From contig NW_027331510.1 of assembly GCF_022965805.1 (NCBI RefSeq), positions 372,001 through 436,000 on the forward strand: a stretch of DNA of 64,000 nucleotides, in the 5' to 3' direction. The notes under the pieces were generated by a model that saw only the letters and a program-made list of their open reading frames with translations, ran no database searches and was not told the DNA's origin. The position numbers and the translations under genes are program-made. This document shows, one piece after another, positions 33,107 through 45,079 of the stretch (positions are counted from its first letter, which is position 1; every line of letters begins with the position of its first letter). This stretch comes from Primulina eburnea (Eukaryota > Streptophyta > Magnoliopsida > Lamiales > Gesneriaceae).

Positions 33107-34192
33107 AACCTTTTGCTCGCCCACGAGTAAAATAGGTTAAAGCACGAGATTCTAAACAGACAAAATAAAAACGAAATAACCAACACAAGAAAAAGTTAAT
33201 GGTGAGTTAACAACTTTATGTTCATGCCTCAGTAAATTTTTTCACATCATAATCAAGTCATTTCACAAATAAATACTCTTTCTCATCTACAAATAAGTCT
33301 TGGCACTAATTCGAACGTGTGTGTGTGTCATGGTGGGTCTAGTCATTCGTACGTCAAATAGATCAATCGTCAAGTTATGCAAGTCACTCAATCAACACTT
33401 CAATACAAATCTCACTAGCATGCATCCCCGTGTTCATTCATCACTGACCATCATTTTGAACTTTAGTTAATTTTTAAGTGCATAGAAGGGTGTCGAAAGG
33501 AAAGAAAATAAGCTCAAGTGGCGAAAAGTTGGGAGTACATCGATCATTTTCATTGTGCAATTGTCAAGACTGTGCGTCTGACTTCCTCGACTCCTTACAT
33601 CTCCAACTTTTAGCCTAGGAATAGAATTTCATTCCTTTTATTTTCGGCTCCCCCTCACCTTACATCTCCTTTTTTCCCAAAGTTCTTTTTACAAGAACTT
33701 TGTTATTTCAACATTTTGATGCACAATTTTCACACATGTACTCCCTAGGCTAAGAATATATCTTTTTGGATTATAGCTGGTTAGGAGTACTATATTTGAA
33801 TTCAGGGTATTGACAAGGGGGCATCAAATGCTATCATGCACGATCTCAATCAGTGACTTATTTCCACGGGTTTTCATGCTAAATCAATTCATACGTGATG
33901 TCTTTCAAGTTAACCAACAAGAATTTCAAATTTCACCATTATTCCTACAAAATTCTAAGCCCCACACATATGTGCTCAAAAAGTTCAAAATTTGCACCAA
34001 AACTCATGTTTCAACAATCCAGAGTATCAGTCATGCATTGACCCAATCAATATTTCTCAAAGCAACATCATCATCGGCTCATAAATCATGTCAACTCACC
34101 ATAAACGACTCACAATCTAACAACGAAAATACGACTTAAAAACCCAAATAACAAACTAAATAACTAAACAAGCAAACAAAACAAACTACCCG
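33107..34192 (-). other. Athila 3' untranslated region, copy 2
   Basis: A near-identical counterpart of 22985-24070. No coding frame is supported. Confidence 0.6.
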
Positions 34193-34205
34193 ACCCCCTC
34201 ATACT
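34193..34205 (-). other. Second polypurine-tract copy inside Athila copy 2
   Basis: The same 13-mer at the equivalent place to 24071-24083, 1.1 kb upstream of the LTR-adjacent tract. Confidence 0.55.
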
Positions 34206-34331
34206 AGAGTTGTGCAATGCCCTCATCGCACAAAACGAAACAGACACGAAAAACAATAACAACTTATGAATTCAAATGCAACAATAGAAAATGCAAAAGA
34301 AAAAGAAAGGGGAAACAGTGAACTCCCCTGA

Positions 34332-35693
34332 TCAAAACTCCTCCTCCTCATCATGCTCAGGTGGTGGATTGCCCTCGTCAGCTGCAGGTGGCATAGGATA
34401 CGTGTACTGGAAGTGGAAAGGTGGCGGGTATGCTGGAACAGGCGGCCGGCCGGAAGTGTCTAAGCCCAAGTGAGTCGAGATGCCCTGCACCAAGTACTCG
34501 ATGTTCAGAGTGTGGGCTTGGTCGATGGCCTGATAATGAGTCTGGTAGGTGGCCCAAGCGCCCAACTCGTCGACTCGGTCTCGAATGGCACGGCGGCGTG
34601 GCTGCGGTGGTGGTGGATGTCCGAAGACCGGAGGTGGTGGAGCGGCTTGCACGAGACCGTAAAATACATCAGCGGGCAGCTCATCCCGTCTCTTCGCGTA
34701 CTTGGAGGTATGAAGAGCCTCATCGATGGCTCTTAGTGGCGGTAGCCACTCATCATCGTCCGCGAAAATCACACCCGCGCGGGCACATAGCTCAGTCACG
34801 ATAGTGGGGAAATAAAAGGCTAAATTGTTGCAATTGATACAGATATTAAGCTGCCCGAATATGAGTTTGCCCACATAAATAGGCATCCCGGTATAGATCG
34901 CATAAAGAACCACCGCCCTATCCCGCTGTACATCACTCGTATGCCCTACCGGCATCAATCTCTTCGATAGAAAGGCATACCAAAGTGCCGCCTCCACCTT
35001 CAAAAATTTCTCAAGAAACACCGTATATGTTCCCGGCTGCTTCCACGTAGTGCCCGGATAACACAATGTGTGAATGATCAGATCGTAATCCGGATTCAGC
35101 ACCCAAGCCTGGAATACCGAATCATCCACTGCCGGTAAACCCAACAAATCATTTATCGTTGTAGGATCATATGGGACTAGACGTCCCCTCACCTTAGCCT
35201 TATTTTCAGTCCCTTCCGGGGCGTTAGCATAAAACTCACGTACAACCGGCACCACAGCCGCATTCGGTTGTGCTAAAAAATTCGTCCACCCTCGTCCTGC
35301 AACTGCTAACTCCTCAAAAATATTGTCTAAAATCCACGAAGTACATCCCCTCTCAGGGATTGGTTTTCTATGGAGTTTAGCGTGCTCAAATCGCTCCCTA
35401 GCCCTGTCATTCACAAATATAGAGGGGGTGGATCGAGAACTAGAGGCACCGTGAGTTACCTTCGAGCGTTTGGGAGCCATGGTATGATATGAGTGCACAA
35501 AGAAGCCCGGAGTAGAAGGTGGTGCCGGAACTTGAAGAGGCGGCGGCGGCGGCGGCGGAGAAGCGACGGCGGCGGCGTGGGTGGTGGCCGGAGAGTGTAG
35601 ATCTGCCCGGAAAAATCGCGGCTTGGGCTTTGAAACAATGGAGATTCGCAAATATACCTGTAAATTAGCAAGAAACCACGTAAATCGCTTCAA
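34332..35693 (-). CDS. Downstream Athila frame with putative plant transposon domain, copy 2
   Basis: 453 residues, near-identical to the copy 1 frame. The polyproline run is two residues shorter (a 6-bp contraction of the GGC repeat near 35545), and two substitutions were noted (T to A in the leader, L to P in the KRLM segment). The likely start is again MAPKRSK, at 35480. Same domain and same unknown function. Confidence 0.75.
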   Translation of the reverse strand: MKRFTWFLANLQVYLRISIVSKPKPRFFRADLHSPATTHAAAVASPPPPPPPLQVPAPPSTPGFFVHSYHTMAPKRSKVTHGASSSRSTPSIFVNDRARERFEHAKLHRKPIPERGCTSWILDNIFEELAVAGRGWTNFLAQPNAAVVPVVREFYANAPEGTENKAKVRGRLVPYDPTTINDLLGLPAVDDSVFQAWVLNPDYDLIIHTLCYPGTTWKQPGTYTVFLEKFLKVEAALWYAFLSKRLMPVGHTSDVQRDRAVVLYAIYTGMPIYVGKLIFGQLNICINCNNLAFYFPTIVTELCARAGVIFADDDEWLPPLRAIDEALHTSKYAKRRDELPADVFYGLVQAAPPPPVFGHPPPPQPRRRAIRDRVDELGAWATYQTHYQAIDQAHTLNIEYLVQGISTHLGLDTSGRPPVPAYPPPFHFQYTYPMPPAADEGNPPPEHDEEEEF

Positions 35694-35784
35694 ATATGGA
35701 GAGGAGGGGCGAAAATTTTGAGAGAGAAGGGTAGGTTTTCGAGTGGGAGAAGAGAGAAGTGATGCGCAGCTTTTTTAAAAATCG

Positions 35785-36111
35785 CGACTCGCTAGGGCGG
35801 TCAAAAGTGTCCGCCCTAGCGAGAGGCTTTCTGTTTGACATTGGCGAGTGCTCGTTGGGGCGGACAAAAGTGTCCGCCCTAGCGAGGTGTTTTCTGTTTT
35901 AAAAATATTTAAAAAAATTGCGAGTGTTCGCGAGGGCGGTCAGTTTTGACCGCCCGAGCGAGAGTCTCTCTGCCCGAAAATTATTTTGAAAAGTTGTAAC
36001 GCTCGCTGGGGCGGTCAGTTTTGACCGCCCTAGCGAGATACTCTCTGCCCGAAAATCCATTAAAATTTGAACCTCTCGCTGGGGCGGTCAAAACTAACCG
36101 CCCTAGCGAGG
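35785..36111 (-). repeat. Hairpin repeats in Athila spacer, copy 2
   Basis: Five units, counterpart of 25669-25995, with the same arms and spacing. Confidence 0.85.
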
Positions 36112-36281
36112 TATTTTCTGAAAAAAATTTTGAATTTTTTTTTTTTTTTTTTATGCAAATGCCATGCAACTACCTAAATGCAAATGATGCGAATGCTAAA
36201 AAAAAATCTAATTAAAATCACAATAAGGGATAGAAGTAGTTCTCAATTTATAGTCTAGAGCTCGACTTTTCACCCATGTCC

Positions 36282-39200
36282 TCAACGACTGTCTTGGAGC
36301 CGAGTGACTCCAATTTGTGGCTCAATTGTGCCACCAATATAGTGCTTTAATCTTTGGGCGTTCACAGTAAACGTCCCTTCCTTGCCATCATGTAACACCA
36401 CTGCACCTGATGGGAACACCTCGGCTATAATGAATGGTCCTGACCATCTTGACTTCAGCTTGCCCGGAAAGAGTCGTAAGCGAGAGTTGTATAACAACAC
36501 CGCTTCACCCACTTTGAATTCTCTTCTTACAATGTGTTTATCATGGGCTCTTTTGGTGCGTTCCTTGTAAGATAGGGCAAGATCATACGCTGTACCTCGG
36601 AACTCATCCAACTGACTCAACTGCAACAGTCGTTTTTCACCTGCAAGAGCAAAATCAAAGTTCAGTGCCTTGGTCGCCCAATATGCTCTATGCTCTAATT
36701 CTACGGGTAGATGACATGCTTTACCAAAAAGTAACCTATATGGTGTAGTGCCTATAGGTGTTTTGAACGCAGTACGATAAGCCCACAAAGCATCATCTAA
36801 CCGAATGGTCCAGTCCTTTCGATTCACATTAACCGTCTTTTCTAAAATCCTCTTAATCTCTCGATTGGACACTTCAACTTGTCCACTAGTCTGAGGGTGG
36901 TATGGAGTGGAAACTTTGTGGGTGACACCATATTTGCCCATCAGTTTATCAAAAATTTTGTTGCAAAAATGGGTGCCACCATCACTTATGATTGCACGTG
37001 GTGTACCGAATCGATTAAAAATGTGTTTTTTCAAAAATTTTAACACCACTTGTGCATCATTCGTGGCACAAGCCTCCGCCTCCACCCATTTAGATACATA
37101 CTCCACTGCCACCAAAATAAATTTCTTTGTAAAAGACGCAGGAAAAGGACCCATAAAATCAATCCCCCACACATCAAATATTTCACACTCAATAATGTTA
37201 TTCAAAGGCATCTCATGACGGTTAGAAATATTACCTGTGCGTTGGCATCTATCACAATTGAGAACATACAAACGAGCATCCTTAAAAAGAGTTGGCCAAT
37301 AGAAGCCACATTCGAGTACCTTAGATGCCGTCCGTATGGGTCCAAAGTGACCACCTACCTCACGGTCATGGCAGTGGTTCAGAATTTGACTGGTTTCCTC
37401 CTCTGCTACACATCTCCTTATCATGGCATCTGCACAGATTTTAAACAAAAACGGTTCCTCCCAAAAATAATATTTCACGTCAGAAAAGAATTTCTTTCTT
37501 TGGTGAAACGATAAATTTGGGGGAGGTGTGCCAGTGACAAGAAAATTTGAGAAATTGGCATACCACGGGCACGCATTTACCTCAAACAATTGCTCATCAG
37601 GGAACCAGTCATCTATATCAGTGTTAACGCCATTAATTCTAATATCCTCAAGCCTAGACAGATGATCAGCAACCACATTTTCTACACCCTTTTTATCTCG
37701 AATCTCGAGATCAAATTCTTGCAATAGTAAAATCCACCTAATTAACCTAGGTTTCGCATCTTTCTTAGCAAGCAAGTATTTTAGGGTAGAATGATCTGTA
37801 TACACAATCACTTTAGACAGAACAAGGTATGAATGAAATTTCTCGAAAGCAAATACTATAGCAAGTAATTCCTTTTCAGTAGTAGCGTAATTCAACTGAG
37901 CATCATTTAAGGTCTTACTTGCATAGTAGATGGTATGAAATACCTTGTTCTTCCTTTGACCCAACACCGCACCAACAGCGGTATCACTAGCATCGCACAT
38001 CACCTCAAACGGTAACTCCCAATCAGGGGCAGTCAGAACAGGTGCTGTCACCAAGCTCTTCTTGAGTACTTCGAATGCCTGCAGACAAGTAGAATCAAAA
38101 TTAAACTCAACATCTTTCATCAACAAAGAGGATAAAGGCTTAGCAATTTTAGAAAAATCCTTAATAAAACGCCTATAAAAACCCGCATGGCCTAGGAAAC
38201 TTCGAACTCCCTTTATCGATGAAGGTGGTGGTAGATTTTTTATCACTTCCACCTTGGCCTTGTCGACCTCGATTCCATTCTCCGATACTTTGTGTCCTAA
38301 CACAATCCCCTCTTGCACCATGAAGTGACACTTCTCCCAATTTAACACCAAATTGCTCTCTTCACATCTAATGAGCACCAAATTCAAATTTTTTAAACAT
38401 TCATCAAATGAAGAGCCAAAAATAGAGAAATCATCCATAAAAACTTCAAGAAAATTCTCAATCATGTCATGAAAAATAGCGGCCATGCATCTTTGAAATG
38501 TAGCAGGTGCATTGCATAGACCAAAGGGCATACGCCTAAACGCAAAAGTACCATAAGGGCAAGTGAAAGTAGTTTTCTCTTGGTCCTCGGGTGCAATTGT
38601 GATTTGGTTGTATCCCGAATATCCATCCAAAAAACAGTAAAATTCATGACCGGCTAATCGTTCAATCATTTGATCAATAAATGGCAAGGGGAAGTGATCT
38701 TTACGGGTTGCATCATTTAATTTCCTATAATCCATGCATACACGCCAACCCGTAACGATTCTAGTGGGAATCAACTCATTTTTTTCATTGGTAATAACAG
38801 TAATCCCACCCTTTTTAGGCACACATTGTACAGGACTTACCCACGCACTATCAGAGATAGGATAGATAATACCTGCGTCCAGAAGTTTGATCGTTTCAGC
38901 TTTTACTACCTCTTGCATCTTTGGATTGAGTCTCCTTTGTGGTTGTGCTAGAGGTGAGTACTTATCCTCCATTAGGATTTTGTGCATGCAGATCGAAGGA
39001 CTTATCCCCTTGATGTCCGAAACTTTCCAAGCGAATGCTCCTCTATGCTCCTTAAGGACTCCCAAGAGCTTACTCTCCATATCATCTGTCAAAGAAGAGG
39101 AAATAATAACAGGCATTTTATTATTTTCTCCTAAATATACGTACTTGAGATGTGGAGGTAGTGGTTTGAGCTCCAAAGTAGGTGGCTCCTCTAGGCTTGA

Positions 39201-40007
39201 CTTTTGAGGCATTAAATCTTTTCTATCCCCCAATTCCTCTAGTCGAAGCCTCACTTGCTTTCTCCAAAGTGGAATGGCATTCAAATGAGCTACCATCTCC
39301 ATCCTTTCCTCGTCCAGCTCGTCCTCCTGTTTTTCAGTAGTGAGAGTAGCCTCCAATGGCTCTTGCAATCCATCCTGCACAAAATCACAAACAAGAGAAT
39401 CTAAGACATCAACGCGAAAACAACTATCATCGTGCATTGTGTGCTTGAGAGTATTAAAGACATCAAAAATAATTTCTTCTTCTCCAACTCTCAGTCTCAA
39501 TTTTCCCTCGTCAACATCGATCAGTGCTTTCCCTGTAGCCAGAAATGGTCTCCCCAGGATTAAAGGCATCTCCAAATCTTCCTCCATATCTAGTACTACA
39601 AAATCTGCAGGAAAAATAAACTTATCCACTTTCACCAAGACATCTTCGATAATCCCACGTGGATACTTGACAGATCTGTCAGCCAGCTGCAATGACATCC
39701 TAGTCGGCTTGGGTTCACCCAATCCCAGTCTCCTAAACACAGAATAAGGCATCAAATTAATACTCGCACCAAGATCACATAGAGCTTTATGAAAATTAAT
39801 ATCACCAATAATGCAAGGTATAGAGAAACTCCCTGGATCTTTTTGCTTAGGAGGCATCCTGTTTTGAACTAAAGCGGAGCAATTTTCAGTCAAGTTCACA
39901 GTCATATGATCTTCTAGCTTCCGCTTGTTTGCTAAGATATCTTTCAAGAATTTTGCATAACTTGGCATATTCAGTAAAGCATCAGCAAAAGGAATGTTAA
40001 TATGCAA
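36282..40007 (-). CDS. Athila protease-RT-RNase H-integrase, copy 2
   Basis: A 1,241-residue open frame, the longest in the window. Protease DLGAS at 78-82. RT about 358-540 with [10 protein letters not shown] near 460 and the catalytic FMDD at 523-526. RNase H with D672, E711-E713, D738 and D781. Integrase zinc domain (His near 878-887, C918, C921) and catalytic D950, D1009, E1045, with exactly 35 residues between the last two (DD35E). GPF motif near 1190. All key catalytic residues are present, so pol itself is intact here. However, it is cut off from gag: a 1-base loss in a G-run near 40082 ends the gag frame. The listed ATG is only the first downstream Met, not a natural start; native Athila expresses gag-pol as one polyprotein. 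Confidence 0.92.
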   Translation of the reverse strand: MHINIPFADALLNMPSYAKFLKDILANKRKLEDHMTVNLTENCSALVQNRMPPKQKDPGSFSIPCIIGDINFHKALCDLGASINLMPYSVFRRLGLGEPKPTRMSLQLADRSVKYPRGIIEDVLVKVDKFIFPADFVVLDMEEDLEMPLILGRPFLATGKALIDVDEGKLRLRVGEEEIIFDVFNTLKHTMHDDSCFRVDVLDSLVCDFVQDGLQEPLEATLTTEKQEDELDEERMEMVAHLNAIPLWRKQVRLRLEELGDRKDLMPQKSSLEEPPTLELKPLPPHLKYVYLGENNKMPVIISSSLTDDMESKLLGVLKEHRGAFAWKVSDIKGISPSICMHKILMEDKYSPLAQPQRRLNPKMQEVVKAETIKLLDAGIIYPISDSAWVSPVQCVPKKGGITVITNEKNELIPTRIVTGWRVCMDYRKLNDATRKDHFPLPFIDQMIERLAGHEFYCFLDGYSGYNQITIAPEDQEKTTFTCPYGTFAFRRMPFGLCNAPATFQRCMAAIFHDMIENFLEVFMDDFSIFGSSFDECLKNLNLVLIRCEESNLVLNWEKCHFMVQEGIVLGHKVSENGIEVDKAKVEVIKNLPPPSSIKGVRSFLGHAGFYRRFIKDFSKIAKPLSSLLMKDVEFNFDSTCLQAFEVLKKSLVTAPVLTAPDWELPFEVMCDASDTAVGAVLGQRKNKVFHTIYYASKTLNDAQLNYATTEKELLAIVFAFEKFHSYLVLSKVIVYTDHSTLKYLLAKKDAKPRLIRWILLLQEFDLEIRDKKGVENVVADHLSRLEDIRINGVNTDIDDWFPDEQLFEVNACPWYANFSNFLVTGTPPPNLSFHQRKKFFSDVKYYFWEEPFLFKICADAMIRRCVAEEETSQILNHCHDREVGGHFGPIRTASKVLECGFYWPTLFKDARLYVLNCDRCQRTGNISNRHEMPLNNIIECEIFDVWGIDFMGPFPASFTKKFILVAVEYVSKWVEAEACATNDAQVVLKFLKKHIFNRFGTPRAIISDGGTHFCNKIFDKLMGKYGVTHKVSTPYHPQTSGQVEVSNREIKRILEKTVNVNRKDWTIRLDDALWAYRTAFKTPIGTTPYRLLFGKACHLPVELEHRAYWATKALNFDFALAGEKRLLQLSQLDEFRGTAYDLALSYKERTKRAHDKHIVRREFKVGEAVLLYNSRLRLFPGKLKSRWSGPFIIAEVFPSGAVVLHDGKEGTFTVNAQRLKHYIGGTIEPQIGVTRLQDSR

Positions 40008-40060
40008 TTTTTTGAATATCTCAAGAAATTTACCAAATTGTGCATCTAACTTAGCTTTTT

Positions 40061-41629
40061 TCAGTGCTGCAGGAAAAGGTGGGGGATAACAATTTTACTC
40101 GGTGCAATAGGTGTAAAAGCAGAGTTAGAAGACTTACCTCCTTGTTGTTCCACCTCATCCTCACCTTGCTTGTTCTTTTTCTCCTTAGACTCAAGTGCCT
40201 TTCCACTGCGCAATTCCACAGCTTTCACATGCTCTCTCGGGTTAGTCTCCGTGTTGCTTGGCAAAGTTCCTTGCTCCCTATTAGCAATTAACTTAGCCAA
40301 TTGTCCAATTTGATTCTCTAACCCTTTTATGGATGCATCCTGATTCTGAAATCTCGTCTCGGTTGCAGAAATAAATTTAGTCATCATTTGCTCTAAATTT
40401 GACTTCTCCTCCCTAGGCGGTTCTGGCTTGAATCCTTGGTGCATCCCATGTGGTGGACCTCTTTGTTGGCTGTTTTGGTTGTTTTGACCTCCCCACGCAA
40501 AGTTTGGGTGATTCCTCCATCCCGGATTATAGGAGTTTGAATAAGGGTCATTTCTAGGACGGTTCTGGAATCCCACGTGTTTTGCTCCCTCAGGTACATA
40601 GAATGGATTGCCATCTTGGCAATCTTGCACGTCATGCTCACCTCCACACTTATCACAAAAAATCTCTTGCAGACGCATAGCCGATCCACTCGCACTCATC
40701 CCATCAATCTTTCTGTTCAAAGCCTCTAACTGTGCTGACACCGCAGATAAATCAGTAACTTGATTAACTCCAGCACCTCGTTTCTGCCTATCAGAATGAG
40801 GATGATAGCTACTAGCAGCCATCTCCTCCAATAATTCATATCCTTCCTCAGCCGTTTTTCTCAGCAGGTTACCACAGGCAGCAGCATCTATCATGGTACG
40901 GTTAGGAGTAAGCAGACCATAATAAAAAGTTTGAACCACTAACCCAAGAGGTAGCTCATGGTGTGGACATCTCCTCAACAAATCCTTGTATCGCTCCCAC
41001 GCCTCGTAAAGTGACTCAAGCTCATATTGAGCAAAAGTAGTAATGTCAGCTCTAAATTTCATAGTCTTCGACGGAGGAAAGTACTTGGTCAAGAATGCCT
41101 TTTCCATATCTTCCCACGTAGTGATAGACCCTACAGGTAAACAGTTTAACCAAGACTTAGCTTTGTCTCTTAGTGAAAATGGAAATAAACGCAAACGAAC
41201 AGCATCATCAGATACGCCATTAAATTTAAATGTATCACAAATTTCAAGAAAGTCAGCTATATGAGAATTAGGGTCATCAAGTGCACTTCCCCCAAATTGA
41301 ACAGTGTTTTGGATCATCTGAATGATAGCTGGCTTGATCTCGAATTGATTCGCACGGATGATTGGCCTTACGATGCTTGGACGTGCTCCATCAAGAGACG
41401 GCTGTGCATAATCCATCATCGGTACACGGCGTGGCATCTCAATCCGTCTCTCATTTTGGCGCTCCTCCTCCTGCTCTTGTTCGTGCCTCTCCATTTGTTC
41501 CTTGAGTCTTTGCTGTTGTCTTCGGCGTCTAGCAGTGCGTTCGATCTCAGGGTCAAACGGCTCAAGCTTAGACTCGAATGATCTTCGCATGCACCTCAAG
41601 AGAATTCTGCAATAAAATGAGAGTATCAA
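40061..41629 (-). CDS. Athila gag, truncated by frameshift, copy 2
   Basis: 522 residues. Near-identical to the first 515 residues of the copy 1 polyprotein (capsid domain about 88-270, zinc knuckle C325-C337), then a frameshifted tail. The cause is five Gs instead of six near 40080-40085. One substitution noted: IKGLENQ here against IKWLENQ in copy 1. Capsid and nucleocapsid parts are complete, so Gag could still form particles, but no protease or pol would be fused to it. Confidence 0.88.
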   Translation of the reverse strand: MILSFYCRILLRCMRRSFESKLEPFDPEIERTARRRRQQQRLKEQMERHEQEQEEERQNERRIEMPRRVPMMDYAQPSLDGARPSIVRPIIRANQFEIKPAIIQMIQNTVQFGGSALDDPNSHIADFLEICDTFKFNGVSDDAVRLRLFPFSLRDKAKSWLNCLPVGSITTWEDMEKAFLTKYFPPSKTMKFRADITTFAQYELESLYEAWERYKDLLRRCPHHELPLGLVVQTFYYGLLTPNRTMIDAAACGNLLRKTAEEGYELLEEMAASSYHPHSDRQKRGAGVNQVTDLSAVSAQLEALNRKIDGMSASGSAMRLQEIFCDKCGGEHDVQDCQDGNPFYVPEGAKHVGFQNRPRNDPYSNSYNPGWRNHPNFAWGGQNNQNSQQRGPPHGMHQGFKPEPPREEKSNLEQMMTKFISATETRFQNQDASIKGLENQIGQLAKLIANREQGTLPSNTETNPREHVKAVELRSGKALESKEKKNKQGEDEVEQQGGKSSNSAFTPIAPSKIVIPHLFLQH

Positions 41630-41691
41630 ATAACAATAAAATTAAGAATACTAAAGAATTTAAATGAGAAATAAGAAAATTATGAATCAAC

Positions 41692-41711
41692 AGTCCCCGG
41701 CAACGGCGCCA
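41692..41711 (-). other. Primer binding site of Athila copy 2
   Basis: Minus strand reads TGGCGCCGTTGCCGGGGACT, the Athila-type primer site (usually ascribed to tRNA-Asp), 6 bp inside the LTR end. Confidence 0.92.
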
Positions 41712-41717
41712 AAAACT

Positions 41718-43209
41718 TGATCGAGCAAAACTTGCACAGTGAATGGTCCCAAAATTTGTTTTATATATGAAAGCTCGATTTAAATATCGCAAGTGCACGA
41801 TAGTCAAGTTATAATAAACGTACGTGAATACGAGTATCGATCCACAGGGACTGCGTTACAATATTTTTTATTCTCAATTAAAATTTCTTTAGCAACGATA
41901 AAGTGGTTTGGTAATTAAACTAATGTAAATCAAATAACTAAAAGAATTAAAGCGCAAAGAGAATGTATGCAATAATGCAATGATTAAGTTGGATTAAATC
42001 AAATGAAAGATGAATTTGTTGGGAATTATCAGTTCACCTACCACTCGTGTTTTAATAATTACCCTCGACTCTTACTCGTGCATTCGACGGAATTCCCTAG
42101 ACTAATCAATATACTCTGTCGAGCTATATTAACACTAATCATAAACATGCAGTAATCAAGTGTCCTCAATTATTTAACAGTTTAAGATCGCCTTACGTTC
42201 TATGGAATCCTCTAGCTTTTATCCGGGTGAACTATCACTATCGACACGTACCCAATTCCGTATGTCTACTAAAATTGTAAGTCCGTGGTTTATACTATGC
42301 GATCCTATTGTTAAATAGTCTGTCGACACCGTTAACAATATGCAATAATCAAAGGAAGATAGCTAGGCTTCGCTTGAAACAAGAAATAACAATAGCATAA
42401 ACAAATCACTTGTAAAAACGTCAAGAAATAATGTTAAACAACGAGTACGGGTAGGATCCCCTCAAATCCCAACAAATCTAGAGTTTAGCCAACCAAATTC
42501 ATACTAAAAATCAACAATCTATGCAAGAGAATAAAATACTGAATAATAAAATACTAAATATGACGATGGAAGACGGCTGCGACGCTTGGAATTCTCGAGT
42601 TCTTCGAAAGTCTTCCTTGCTCCTAGCCTTCTCGCCCAGAAAAGTGATGAAAATATGATGAATAATCCCCAAAGAGGCGCCCAATCTCGTGTATTAGGTT
42701 AGTGGTCTTGGATAGAGTCCATGAAAATAGAAACAAATCTCGCAGAATCTTGCTGGATCGCGTGACTCGCTAGGGCGGTAGGTTTTGACCGCTGGGGCGA
42801 GTGACTCTCGGGTAAAAATCTTTAGCCTTCTCTCTAGTCTCGCTGGGGCGGCCACTTTTGACCGCCCGAGCGAGAGATCTTCTGTTAAACTCTCCTGTCC
42901 AGGCTAGCAGTCTCGCTGGGGCGGTCAGTTTTGACCGCCCTAGCGAGAGGTCTTCTGTTCGAAATCCTCGGTAAGACTAGAATGCTCGCTGGGGCGGTCA
43001 GTTTTGACCGCCCTAGCGAGGCTTCTTCGTTGTTGTGCCCATTTTCTGCCATATTTGGTTTCATTCCTACAAAATACCACAAAACACACGAGATCAGTCA
43101 TATGCTAAATAATGCAAACAAAATGCAAGAATAAACTAAAACAAACTAATATGATGTATGAATGCGACTCGAAACAAACACTAAAAACACGTAAAAACGA
43201 GTCCTATCA
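41718..43209 (-). repeat. Athila LTR-c (proximal 5' LTR)
   Basis: 1,492 bp, full length, with four hairpin repeats at 42765-43021. It is followed outside by CTTGC (43210-43214), matching 21517-21521. Confidence 0.93.
42765..43021 (-). repeat. Four 73-bp hairpin repeats in Athila LTR-c
   Basis: Same four units as LTR-b, at the equivalent positions. Confidence 0.87.
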
Positions 43210-43214
43210 CTTGC
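43210..43214 (+). repeat. Target site duplication, right copy, of Athila block
   Basis: CTTGC, identical to 21517-21521. Removing the block and one copy restores the sequence seen uninterrupted in the 5' LTR at 15386-15400. Confidence 0.93.
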
Positions 43215-45074
43215 CTTGCATGCAATGTATCTATGTATATATATATATATATACGTATATACAAGCAAATTCTCTCAGAAACGAGAGGAAAGGGCCGATG
43301 AAGCTTAGAAAATCCTTATGCCTTTTTACTTCAATCCGCCCGTCTGATTTTGAATCCGAGTACAGCACCGTGTTCCTAACAACGATAGCTACAACTGGAC
43401 GTAAGTTTTGCTACGTTTTGACATGTTTTGAAATTAGACTATTGTCAGAATTGAATAGGATCCATATATGATGTTCTTGTCATGTTAGACATCATAGAAT
43501 CAAAGTCAGATTGAGAAACAGACTGATTATGGAATTGTTATGATTTTTGGAATCGATATGACTGAGAATTCATATCAGATAGGTATTGTTATTGAGATTA
43601 TGACTGGTATTGATACTTATTACGAGTTCTGGTATTATATCTGTGATGTTTGGATTGACGGGGTTATCGAAACTGTATTGTTATACCGTCGAAACATCAG
43701 TTAATTGATATTGATCAGATTCAGTAGTGATTTCGATCATATCATGATATCGTCGATATGAATTGGATTGTATCTCAATTGACATTGATCAGATTATGTG
43801 TTCGATTTGAATATTGATCAGAACAGGTATTGAATTGAGTTGTATATTGATATTATATCTGTTCGATATTGTTATTACCAGATTGGGAATGGACCGAGAT
43901 AGAATCGGGACTTCTTCTTCTTCTTCTGAGCGAGAAGATAAAAGTATAAATTAATGTTGAGTTGGGATTGCACAACTCGAGTGAGGTTTGACTCGAGTTT
44001 CCCTAAATCACATACTTTATTTTATTGCATAGATATTTGCAATGAATGAATTGATATGCTTGTTTTCTTGATGGATAGATAGCAGGTATTAGACGAGTAA
44101 TCTTGTGACAGAAGTGCCTGACAGTGGTGGGATCTCCACGGGCACATTGCACGATGTCACAAGATAGTGTCATAATCTTGGGACGGAAGTGCCTAATAGT
44201 GATGGGATCGCCACGGGCACATTGCACGATGTCTGAAGATAGGATATTAGCGATAGAGCTACAGTCCATGACGGTTAGGTCAGGACACCGGATGTTGGTT
44301 ATATCGAGTAAATAGAATTGGAATTTCTTCTATTACGGAATTCGATATAGGAACACCATATTTGGTTATATCGAGTAATAGGATCAGAGTTCCTTCTATT
44401 ACGGAATTCGATATAGGAACACCACATTTGGAAACCGGGATCCCTAGACTAGGATTGAGTCTAGTCTAAAAAGTAGAATTAAGAGTCTGATTGACAATTA
44501 TATTGATTTATATTAATTGATGTGGATTAAGTTCCTGAATATGGTACATGTCGATTTATGTTCCGGATTAGGACACATGTTTAGAATATGAATTATTCTT
44601 GTTATTGATTCATGTCATGATTTTGATATAGGATATGATTTTCTGTTATATGCTTTTATATTGTTATATGATTGAATGTATACATGATTTATACTGGGAT
44701 ATTTATATCTCACCGCAGTTATCCGGCTGTTGTCTTGTTTGTATGTGTGCATGACAACAGGTGGGGCATGATAAGGGTCAAGAAGAGAACGAGGCTGGAC
44801 TAGATAGCGTGGAGATCCGGGCTTCAAAACAACTTAGGATTCAACACTGATATGTAGTTGAACCTAGTTGAATTCTTGTAGATAACACAGGATTGTATAT
44901 TTATGTTTAATATGTAATTTGAAGTAAATTACATAACGTTTCCGCTTTGCATTTAAAAAATATATATAAATTTAGACCCTGTTTATACTAATTGATTAAT
45001 TCGTCATAATTATGATTTAGAACATGATTAGCGTCCTTATGATTTAGAACATGATTAGCGTCCGGGTCCCCACA
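43215..45074 (+). repeat. 3' LTR of gag-only element 2, right part
   Basis: Continues the LTR from 21521: TATA-rich tract 43234-43262, paired hairpins 44100-44165 and 44175-44240, 67-bp hairpin repeats 44297-44430, terminal duplication near 45012-45060, end TCCCCACA. TGTGT follows at 45075-45079. Confidence 0.92.
44100..44240 (+). promoter_or_regulatory. Duplicated covarying hairpin, element 2 3' LTR
   Basis: Counterpart of 16268-16408. Outer arms of copy 1 are identical to the 5' LTR. Copy 2 has one arm change (TGTCTGAAG), and the inner loops carry a few more mismatches. Confidence 0.65.
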
Positions 45075-45079
45075 TGTGT

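Larger units (their letters stand above)
21522..43209 (-). mobile_element. Tandem Athila block: LTR-internal-LTR-internal-LTR
   Basis: A 21,688-bp minus-strand Ty3/gypsy Athila insertion with three LTRs (41718-43209, 31602-33093, 21522-22971) around two nearly identical internal regions (33094-41717 and 22972-31601). The outermost ends carry a matching CTTGC duplication (21517-21521, 43210-43214). Both LTR junctions of the middle copy are clean: a polypurine tract on one side and a primer site on the other. The Athila assignment rests on the gag sequence, the TGGCGCCGTTGCCGGGGA primer site (tRNA-Asp type) and the extra frame downstream of pol. A simple origin is one insertion followed by unequal crossing-over between LTRs. 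Confidence 0.9.
14921..45074 (+). mobile_element. Non-autonomous gag-only LTR retrotransposon, element 2 (split by Athila block)
   Basis: Same family as element 1 (LTR termini TGTAAGGCCC...TCCCCACA). Parts: 5' LTR 14921-17238, iMet primer site, gag, decayed pol, polypurine tract, 3' LTR 21040-21521 plus 43215-45074, TGTGT duplication on both sides. Without the Athila block it is about 8.5 kb. Its LTRs differ by several substitutions and rearrangements in the palindrome array, so it is older than element 1. It belongs to a clearly diverged subfamily. Confidence 0.92.
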
